Shown here: one piece after another, positions 56,701 to 64,000 of the stretch
How positions within the stretch are numbered: the stretch's first letter is position 1
Layout: each line of letters starts with the position of its first letter
Source: Aquatica leii
Taxonomy: Eukaryota; Arthropoda; Insecta; Coleoptera; Lampyridae
Direction: 5' to 3'
DNA: 64,000 nucleotides
Assembly (NCBI GenBank): GCA_035610365.1
Contig: CM069432.1
Span: forward strand, 110,565,529-110,629,528
Notes under the pieces: generated by a model
Databases searched by the model: none
What the model was told of the DNA's origin: nothing
What the model saw: the letters and a program-made list of their open reading frames with translations, nothing else
Translations under genes and position numbers: made by a program

Positions 56701-58982
56701 CAAGAGCAACTTATTGAATTATCCAAAAATGAGGAGCTAAAACCAATGCATAACAAAGAATATATGACAACTTCTGGCTAGAAAAACAGATCACAATTTT
56801 ATATCCAGCATTATGAGTGATTGCTGTTGATTGCTTTTCCGTCTTCCTATTTGTTAGAAGGTGGATTCCGTGCCTTGTCACAAAAAAATACACTGACTAG
56901 AATAGAATAGAAATTAGTGAAATACTAAGCAGAAAAGAATGTGAAGACCTGGTGTAAGATAAAGAAAGCCGCGATGTTGAAACAGATTTTTTAGAGTTTA
57001 TTCGTGAACATAATCCATATGTAAAGAGAACAATTTTTTCCACTCGATTATTTTGACCAGTAGGTATTATGATAGAAAATTCCATTTTAAAGTAATTGTT
57101 GAAAAGACAAATATTAATTTTGGATTCATTTGGATGTAATATATGCAATAAATCGTTATAAGCTCTTTTAAACTCGACCTATTATCGATGTACTTCATAG
57201 AGCTATTTTACTACATCTAACAAAGCAAAATGTATCCATAGATGAACAAATGATTCCAAATCCAACTGGTTTAAGAAATTATGTGCTAGCGTCCTCTAAT
57301 GGCATAATGTTAGACATTGAAATATATCAAGGACAGACTACCAAGATTTCCATTAGATACAGAAGAAACGAACCTTGGACGTGGCGGTAGAGTAGTTTTA
57401 CGTCGTAGTGAGACCTCTCTACCATAAAACAATTTTTATACTTTGCTTAAAAAATTAAAAATAGAAATATCAGAAACTACAATGTAAAAAGATTCCTGAA
57501 CTTTAGGTTCTCAAATAATTATCAAATAAAAAAAGTATGACGGAACAACTAATAGATCTAAAGCCATGGTAGACAAAAAATAAAATAATGCATAACCCAA
57601 CGATGGCATCTACAGTTCATACAGTAAATTCAGTTATTCAATGCACAAGATTCTCCAGAACTAAAAAAAAATGCATAAACATTTGCCAACTAGCGGAGGT
57701 AAGACATTACAATTTAACATGGATCGGGTAGATTATCACAAGATTAAAAAACTCGGGAAAAGTTTTTGAGCATTTTATGAACTTGTAGGCTTCAATACAT
57801 ACTAAATTGTCAAGAATTAGGTACTCAGAACATAATATTTAGAATTTTAACCTAATGTTTATTAGAAAGAGTTACTTCAGTTAAAACTGCATCAAATTTA
57901 GAAAAGTGATGAATTACAATGAAGAGAAAAAGAAAGAAGATTTACGCCTGCCTTAAGCTAGTCACTGTTTTTTAATAAGTATACTGTATCCTGGGGTTTT
58001 AAGAGAATATAAGATCTCAATAAACCTACATTTAATTATCTATGAAATTATATGTTAATGATTCATCGTTTGAATGGTTTATATAACAAGCATGTGTTCA
58101 ATCACACAATAAAATCTTACATAAATCATTGTAATACTTACTTGTACCAAGAAGCAACTAGAAAACCCAATATTGATAAGCAATAAAGTCATCACTTCTC
58201 TTAAGTGGGTTCTATTATATACATCCGGAATTATCAGGACAGCTTTATAATGTTTTAAGTCTTTCTTCTCTATGCTCAAATAGGTTTGTAAAATATAACT
58301 CCAAATTGTTTCTAGATCTGCTAAAACAGATGTGATCGAACCACCGGGTCCTGTATGTATGTTAAAATCTCCACGTTTATATGGAAAATGTATATTAAAA
58401 TCCTCTTCAAGATCTATTCTTAAAATCTAAAATACAATACTTAGGAATAAAAATATTCATCTACGTGCTTAATTCATACATCATTTCCAATAACTACATC
58501 TCCTTCTACTTTTACCCATTCTCCACCACTAGAAGCAAGATGCTCAGGATGTGATCGTCTATTAAATGCAGCAATTTGTTGAGGTGGAGTTGCATACCTA
58601 CGCCTCCCATCAGATTGCAAACAAGATTGTAATGTATGAGATACTGCCAGTCGCGCTTCTTCAATTTCTTGAGAGCTATTCTGTCGATACAAACAATTGA
58701 AAGAAATATTAGGTAGATAACTTACTAAAGAATCTGTTCTAGGTGGTAGAAATGAATCTTGATAAACCTGACCACCTTTATATCTTCTACGAGCAATTGC
58801 ATGTAAGACAGTAATCGGGTTTAAATCCGAAGCTCTTCCAATTCTTAAGTTAAGAGAACCAGGATGTATTACAATGATTGATTTAGAGTGTAAATACTAT
58901 AAAAAATACATTTAAAAATGAATTGATTATAAACACAATGTTATACTTCTGGTTGGGTTGCTGGAAACATTGGTAATGCCAT
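50794..58982 (-). CDS. ACTR8: Actin-related protein 8 (INO80 complex subunit), ten exons
   Basis: Exons: 58982-58947, 58896-58726, 58680-58480, 58426-58142, 53178-53062, 53007-52855, 51681-51460, 51409-51202, 51149-51038, 50995-50794; all junctions GT/AG and in phase, about 568 aa (the human protein is somewhat longer). Seen: [86 protein letters not shown] and a C terminus [11 protein letters not shown], all ACTR8 hallmarks. It is a nuclear actin-fold protein that helps INO80 bind nucleosomes and linker DNA. The acidic insert ([13 protein letters not shown]) is shorter than in mammals. The last intron (42 nt, 50996-51037) is the least certain junction. No lesion. Confidence 0.93.
51682..52854. 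other. ACTR8 intron 6, nothing recognised
   Basis: 1173 nt, AT-rich; no transposon or gene was recognised. Confidence 0.5.
53179..54401. other. ACTR8 intron 4, 3' part, nothing recognised
   Basis: AT-rich unique-looking DNA before the hAT terminus; no frame. Confidence 0.45.
54402..56940 (+). pseudogene. hAT (Buster/ZBED5-like) transposase remnant in ACTR8 intron 4
   Basis: A hAT terminus CAGTGATTCCCAAAGTGATC lies at 54402. Downstream, broken plus-strand frames read as a ZBED5/FAM200-type protein: [11 protein letters not shown] and FKEHLIKIH (BED finger, about 55478), [20 protein letters not shown] with the catalytic-region Asp (about 55770), [20 protein letters not shown] and [20 protein letters not shown] (56120-56300), and [10 protein letters not shown] at 56855, the decayed dimerisation motif. 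Frameshifts and stops are numerous. The right terminus is missing, apparently cut by the piggyBac-like remnant. Confidence 0.7.
57170..57500 (+). pseudogene. piggyBac-like transposase fragment in ACTR8 intron 4
   Basis: The plus-strand frame reads [34 protein letters not shown] and [11 protein letters not shown], then a frameshift into GRGGRVVLR, the DDE core region of piggyBac transposases (the conserved SIDEQM block holds the first catalytic Asp). The extent beyond 57500 is uncertain; 57500-58080 shows no clear motif. Confidence 0.65.
57501..58141. other. ACTR8 intron 4, 5' part
   Basis: Low-information AT-rich DNA, possibly decayed piggyBac 3' sequence. No frame. Confidence 0.4.
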
Positions 58983-59256
58983 CACTTAAGAGAATGACCT
59001 GTACTGTATATTTTGATTAACTTTCAGTTATATTTAAGCTGTAATTACAAGAACTGTGTAATTAAAAACATTATAGATGCAACACGTAAACAAAAATAGA
59101 ATAAAAATATTCACACTATGTATTTACAGTACATTATATAAAATAACAACATCCTTGAAAGTAACTTTGTATTTTATGGTTATGTTCTTATAAACACGTA
59201 CAGATGTGTACAATGTACCGATATCGGTAAAATTAATTCTTAACCACAGTCTTAAC

Positions 59257-59319
59257 CATCGACCTGGCAACAACGGAAAGCTATGCTTCCCTTAGCTTTC
59301 CGATGTTGCCAGGTCGATG
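59257..59319. repeat. 27 bp near-perfect hairpin
   Basis: Arms 59257-59283 and 59293-59319 are inverse complements with one mismatch, around a 9-base loop TGCTTCCCT. The outer parts include GGCAACA and TGTTGCC, which look like LTR termini facing each other. It lies between the ACTR8 start and the copia LTR. Confidence 0.8.
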
Positions 59320-60103
59320 CTCTTAACAGTCTTATGGCATAAGTAGTAAATTATATACAGTTCCTGTATATGTTATTATTATTTTAGATAAGTTCAGAAC
59401 AGTTCCGTAAGTATACGACGTCGTGTTTCTAATTGGTTGTTTAAAAAATCAGCCATTATTGCTAAAATCTGCATTGTTTACATTCTATAGTTGTTTAAAT
59501 ATACTTCTATTAAAACATTTTTATATTTTTAAGATTTATTTAAACTTAAGTACATATTCCGTCTGCTTACGAATGACTATTTTTTTATGGTGATCTATTT
59601 GTTACCACCAACGTTGCCACGTCTTTCATTTCTACAACATCTTAGCTTCAGAGATAAAAAAGAACCAAAAATACTTCAAGCTAACAAACATAATCCTTTA
59701 ATCTAATTGGTCGTCTAATCACACGCTTTTTCCAGTCCACTTTCACTGTTACGATTTTCCACCGTTTCACTTTAATTGTTCTCTTTCAGTCACTTCCAGA
59801 TTTGATGTCTTCTTGTTTATTTCAGTTTCGTTTAGCGGCTCTCTTAAGTGGTAACTATTTTTTATGTACTTTTGCTGGTACCCAATGATTACATTTTTGT
59901 TTTGTTTATTCTTACTTTGTTTCTTCACTTATTAATGATACATTAACCTTTAGTATTTCTTTTATTCTTCTATATTAATAATACATTACATGTGCTTTTA
60001 CTTAAGACACACCCTATTACATCATCATCTACTTATGCTATATTCACGCTTAAATCTATTCTTACATTGTTGCCAAGATGGTGATTTTAGCGGAATTACA
60101 ACA
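59304..60103 (-). repeat. Copia 3' LTR (right boundary firm, left boundary tentative)
   Basis: On the minus strand the polymerase frame runs into a purine tract GAGGAGGAG followed by TGTTGTAATTCC, a polypurine tract and LTR start, so the LTR begins at 60103 inside the last codons of pol. A TGTTG...CAACA type LTR would end at the GGCAACA whose plus-strand form TGTTGCC starts at 59304, giving about 800 bp. The second LTR is beyond the window, so this cannot be verified here. Confidence 0.5.
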
Positions 60104-61204
60104 CTCCTCCTCGCTAAAATCCTTTAAATTTATAAGATTCTTAAATTTTTCAAACATATTAATTGATAAACCCTTTGTACAAATGTCTGCCTGCTGATTT
60201 TCTGTGCTTACATACACTAAAGAAATAGTCTTATCTCTTAAATTATCACAAACAAACTTATATTTTAAGTCAATGTGTTTTATTCTACAATTATTTATTG
60301 GGTTTTTAATTATTGCTAAACAACCTTGATTATCTTCATAATATGTAAATTTTTTAAAATGTATATCTAAATCTAAAAACAATTTCCTCAACCACAAGCC
60401 CTCACACACTGCACTACACAGTGCAATCAACTCAGCCTCCGTTGTAGATAGTGACACACAATGTTGTTTCCTTGTGACCCACATAAACGAGTTACCAAAA
60501 ATCTTAAATATGAATCCAGTCACAGATTTTCTATCATTAGTGTCACCACCCCAATGGGCGTCTACATAACAAGATAAATCCTCAAGATTATTTCTTTTAA
60601 ATTCTAATCCTACATTGTGTGTCGATTTCAAATATCTTAACACTCGTTTCAAATGACTCCAAGCAATATCGGAAGCCCTATCTTGAATACGACTAAAATA
60701 ATTAACAGCAAAGCAAATATCTGGTCTAGATCCTAACATAAGATACATTAAACATCCCACCAGTTCTCTAAAATGATTTTTCGTTACTTGATTTACATTG
60801 GTACATAAATTGATTTTCAATTTTGGATCAATAGGTAGGTTTGAACCTTTACCGTCACTCATACCAAAACGTTCTAAAATTCTTTTAATATATCTTGATT
60901 GTTGAATTTTTAACATACCAATTTCCCTATCATATAGTATCTCTAATCCTAAAAAATATGTCAAAGGTCCTTTATCTTTCATTACAAACTTATTCATTAA
61001 TTTACATTTTATACTCTTAATACTTTCTAAATCTAAACCGCCTATGATTATGTCATCTACGTATAGTATCAAAATAATTCTTTCATATTTGTTATTCAAA
61101 ATATAAAGACAATAGTCGCTTTCTGATCTTATAAACCCTAATTCTAATAAAAATGTATTAATTTCATCATTCCAACATTTAGACGCTTGTTTCAGACCAT
61201 ACAT
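60062..61204 (-). CDS. Copia pol, C-terminal RT and RNase H
   Basis: Continues pol after a one-base shift. MYGLKQASKCWNDEI starts the RT palm, ILILYVDDIIIGG is the catalytic box, then LGLEILYDREIGMLKIQQSRYIKRILERF-type sequence typical of copia, and RNase H with CYVDAHWGGD, RKSVTGFIF, LSTTEAELIALCSA and EDNQGCLAI. It ends at 60062, just past the polypurine tract. It copies the element's RNA in cytoplasmic particles. Apart from the shift at its start the frame is intact. Confidence 0.93.
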   Translation of the reverse strand: MYGLKQASKCWNDEINTFLLELGFIRSESDYCLYILNNKYERIILILYVDDIIIGGLDLESIKSIKCKLMNKFVMKDKGPLTYFLGLEILYDREIGMLKIQQSRYIKRILERFGMSDGKGSNLPIDPKLKINLCTNVNQVTKNHFRELVGCLMYLMLGSRPDICFAVNYFSRIQDRASDIAWSHLKRVLRYLKSTHNVGLEFKRNNLEDLSCYVDAHWGGDTNDRKSVTGFIFKIFGNSFMWVTRKQHCVSLSTTEAELIALCSAVCEGLWLRKLFLDLDIHFKKFTYYEDNQGCLAIIKNPINNCRIKHIDLKYKFVCDNLRDKTISLVYVSTENQQADICTKGLSINMFEKFKNLINLKDFSEEECCNSAKITILATM

Positions 61205-64000
61205 AATTTTTTCAATTTGAAAACTTTATTGTCACTACAATTTACTCCTTCAGGAGGAAAAATATAAATGTCTTCAGTTAATGTACCATTCAAGAATGCA
61301 GTTTCGACGTCTAACTGTTGTAAATGATACCCTAATTGATTACAGACTATTAAAACCGCTCTAATCGTGACCATTCTCGCAACAGGTGAGTATATTTCAT
61401 AATAATCTTTGTCCTTTTCTTGTGCAAAACCTCTTATTACAAGTCTAGCTTTAAATTTTTCTTTTTGATCTTCTTCTAACATCTTATAACTAAACACCCA
61501 CTTTGTGTCTAAGATCAATTTGTTTTCTGGTTTATCAACCATTTCCCACGTGTCATTTTTGATTATTGATTTTAACTCTTTATCAACTGCTCCTAACCAA
61601 TTGTCACTGTCTGATCGTCCTTTTAAATCACTAAAACTAATTGGAACCTTCTCAACAAAACTATAAGCATTAAAAGCGATATATAACTCATAATCCCTGT
61701 ACTTAGATGGCATTGTAATATTTCTCTTACTTCCCTTATCACTTAAAATTGGAAAAACAGTTTCTGAGTTTGTGTTATTTTCAATTTCAGGTTCATATAT
61801 ATCTAATTCGTCATTTTTTTCTTCAACTTTATTTATAGTTAAAACATTCTCATCCTTAACTTCAACCGATTTCTTTTTAAAATAAAAACTATTCTCGTCA
61901 AACTGAACGTCCCTAGCTATAATTAACTTTTGTTTTTCTACATTCCATAACCTGTACCCTGTTGGCGCGTACCCTAACATAACGCATTTATTTACTTTCG
62001 CATCTAATTTATGTCTAAGTTCTTTAGGGATATGACTGTAAGCTGTACAACCGAAAATTCTAATGTTACTAATATCCGGCTTATGATTATACCAAATTTC
62101 TGCTGGTGTTATTTTACCTAAATTTGCTGAAATACCTCTATTCATTATATAGTTTACAGTTCTAATAGCTTCCCCCCAAAAACGCTTAGGTACGTCTGAT
62201 TCATATAATATAGCTCTAGCCCTTTCAATCAAACTCCTGTTCTTTCTCTCTGCTTTGCCATTTTGTTGTGGCGTGTAAGAAACCGTATAATCAATTATTA
62301 TCCCTTTTCCTCTACAATAGTTTACAAATCCATTAGAACTATATTCGCCCCCGTTGTCACATCGTAATTTTGAAATTCTAACACTAAATTTTGATTCAAC
62401 TAAGTTTGTGTATTCTTTAAATTTATCTAATACCTCGCTTTTATTTTTCATCAAGTAAACAACTGTAAAATTCGAAAAGTCATCAATGAAAGTAACAAAG
62501 TACTTGTTACCATCATATGACTCGGGTGTAATTGGTCCACAAACATCGGAATGGATAATTTCTAAAATTCTATTACTTTTTGTTCTACTTCCGAATGGAA
62601 AACGCGACATTTTTCCGCTAATACATGGTTCGCAAAATTCTATATTTTGACATTTAATATTTTCATCAATCCCTATGACCATTTTATTATTTATTATCTC
62701 TTTTAAGCCTGAAAACCCTATATGTGCAAGTCTTGTATGCCATTTCATAAACTCCCCATCTGACTTCTCAATATTTAAGCACTCAGAAATTATTGCCTTA
62801 AATGAAATTTCATATAAATTCTTTCTTATTCCTGTCCCTACAATTTTATTATTAACATCTCTTAACTTTACCTCACCATTTTCAAAAATAACCTTTATGT
62901 TTGCCATTTCTAGTTTTTTTACTGACAATAGATTTTTCCTTAATTTTGGAACATAAAGCACATTTTTAATTTTACATCTTATTTTTTCATTCCTTACATG
63001 ACTAATTACTGCTATATCTCCTATTCCTATGGCTTCTAAAAAACTATCATTCTTAGCAACTGCTATTTTTATAGGATTTTTCAAGATCAACAAATCAGTG
63101 AAATAGTGTTTTTCACTAATCATATGATCGGTACATCCTGAGTCTATAAAAAATGTTAACATATCATCCTTAACATAATTTTCATTACTACTACTACTAC
63201 TTTCAGGCACTTCACCCATAAAACATACGCTTTGATCGTCACTTTTACTCACTGTTTCATTGCTTTCGTTTCCCTGTACATAATTGCTTCTATAATTAAC
63301 ATTACTATAATTCATACCTTTTGCTCTGCTTCTACCTCTAGCTCTGTTGTAACCCCTATTAGATCTATAAAATCCTCGTCCTCTACGTAAACTAAATTGT
63401 TCTGGCCCTCGCTGTGATACCTCTTTGCAATCCTTTTTGTAATGTCCCCATTTGCCGCACCTAAAACATTCAACTTGTGGCACCGAAAATGCACATGCCC
63501 CTGCATTGTTTTCTTTTCCATTGATTGATGATCCTGTTAGTTTTCTCTTTTCATATTCCGCAAACAATTTGTTCTTTACTATTTCAAATGTTATATCTTT
63601 CATATTTTCTATTACAGTTACAAAAGTTTGATATGACTTGGGCAAACTTAATAAAATGCTGCAAATTAAATCATCGTCTTTTATTTCATTGCCCGAGACC
63701 CTCAATTGTCTTACAATTTCTTCAAATTTCATTATAAATGCCTCCAATGATTCTTCTTCATTTAGTTTCATTGACAAGAGTTTCCTTTTTAAATACATCT
63801 GGCCAGGCAATCCTTTTTTTTCGTATCTTTCCTTTAACGTTATCCACATTTGAAAAGCTGTCTTTTTTTCTCTCAAATACTCCAACTGACTATCCTCTAC
63901 GCATTGAACAATTAAAGATTTTGCTTTGTTGTCTTTAGTTATCTCAGTTTGTTTCTCCTTTTGTGTTAATTCTCCAATATCTAATTCTTTTTCCGTTTTC
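61192..64000 (-). CDS. Copia gag-pol: gag, protease, integrase, start of RT (partial)
   Basis: Open from the window's right edge (the frame continues past the TTG at 63885) to 61192. Seen in order: UBN2-type gag; zinc knuckle CFRCGKWGHYKKDC; Arg/Gly-rich linker; protease FFIDSGCTDHM; integrase HHCC (HTRLAHIGFSG, CEPCISGK) and catalytic residues in HSDVCGP, RCDNGGEY and QQNGKAERKNR; then RT start with ARLVIRGFAQEKDKDY and LDVETAFLNGTLTEDIY. The frame ends in LKKLCMV with a stop where copia elements continue K.IYGLKQ: one base is missing in an A run near 61215. Gag N terminus lies outside the window. Confidence 0.93.
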   Translation of the reverse strand, partial: KTEKELDIGELTQKEKQTEITKDNKAKSLIVQCVEDSQLEYLREKKTAFQMWITLKERYEKKGLPGQMYLKRKLLSMKLNEEESLEAFIMKFEEIVRQLRVSGNEIKDDDLICSILLSLPKSYQTFVTVIENMKDITFEIVKNKLFAEYEKRKLTGSSINGKENNAGACAFSVPQVECFRCGKWGHYKKDCKEVSQRGPEQFSLRRGRGFYRSNRGYNRARGRSRAKGMNYSNVNYRSNYVQGNESNETVSKSDDQSVCFMGEVPESSSSSNENYVKDDMLTFFIDSGCTDHMISEKHYFTDLLILKNPIKIAVAKNDSFLEAIGIGDIAVISHVRNEKIRCKIKNVLYVPKLRKNLLSVKKLEMANIKVIFENGEVKLRDVNNKIVGTGIRKNLYEISFKAIISECLNIEKSDGEFMKWHTRLAHIGFSGLKEIINNKMVIGIDENIKCQNIEFCEPCISGKMSRFPFGSRTKSNRILEIIHSDVCGPITPESYDGNKYFVTFIDDFSNFTVVYLMKNKSEVLDKFKEYTNLVESKFSVRISKLRCDNGGEYSSNGFVNYCRGKGIIIDYTVSYTPQQNGKAERKNRSLIERARAILYESDVPKRFWGEAIRTVNYIMNRGISANLGKITPAEIWYNHKPDISNIRIFGCTAYSHIPKELRHKLDAKVNKCVMLGYAPTGYRLWNVEKQKLIIARDVQFDENSFYFKKKSVEVKDENVLTINKVEEKNDELDIYEPEIENNTNSETVFPILSDKGSKRNITMPSKYRDYELYIAFNAYSFVEKVPISFSDLKGRSDSDNWLGAVDKELKSIIKNDTWEMVDKPENKLILDTKWVFSYKMLEEDQKEKFKARLVIRGFAQEKDKDYYEIYSPVARMVTIRAVLIVCNQLGYHLQQLDVETAFLNGTLTEDIYIFPPEGVNCSDNKVFKLKKLCMV

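Noticed and set aside
62675-63938. Plus-strand frames inside the copia region
   Set aside because: Antisense to the intact gag-pol frame.
1-64000. CRISPR arrays, bacterial operons, ribosome binding sites, riboswitches
   Set aside because: The sequence is an intron-containing animal genome; no such structures were seen and none are expected.

Overview
The window is eukaryotic and AT-rich, almost certainly from an insect. Host genes have very short introns (about 42-58 nt), there is a cluster of odorant-binding-protein-like genes with the reduced four-cysteine pattern, and most of the remaining DNA is transposable elements of insect type. A holometabolous insect such as a beetle fits best, but this is inference from gene content and intron size.

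Host genes. A SMUG1 uracil-DNA glycosylase exon (1861-2686, minus) overlaps by seven bases the start of an ADAT2-like tRNA adenosine deaminase reading frame (1763-1867), which is cut off after 35 codons by a Penelope-like element. Three minus-strand odorant-binding-protein-like genes lie at 9.2-9.7, 17.5-18.1 and 18.5-19.5 kb; the last encodes two domains. A complete ten-exon ACTR8 (Arp8) gene runs from 58982 down to 50794, with a 5 kb intron holding hAT and piggyBac remnants.

Mobile DNA. Four Penelope-like (PLE) loci are visible, several with hammerhead-ribozyme-like cores; the one at 3938-7049 has nearly identical direct repeats, a 12 bp target duplication and an inverted tail. At 20.4-23.8 kb is a large palindromic hAT-like fold-back, one arm of which is split by a CpG-rich 1.4 kb insertion. 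At 25.1-26.4 kb a GC-rich MITE sits in a CGGBP1-type hAT remnant.

The centrepiece is a Maverick/Polinton (27358-41230) with 513 bp terminal inverted repeats and a perfect 6 bp target duplication. It is nested in a hAT element (26452-41751) with an 8 bp target duplication. The Polinton carries an unknown 266-aa gene, packaging ATPase, a pX-like basic core protein, a truncated major capsid gene, a short DxQGF protein, an adenain-type protease, and a protein-primed DNA polymerase B. The polymerase gene contains five spliceosomal-type introns and six in-frame stops. No integrase is seen. A PLE fragment sits inside its right part.

Further right are a LINE fragment (41.9-42.85 kb), a pogo/Tigger-like element with clear TIRs and TA duplication (43924-46623), a ZMYM/TTF-type hAT remnant (47.2-49.8 kb), and, after ACTR8, a nearly intact Ty1/copia element (about 59304 to beyond 64000) with one frameshift in pol.
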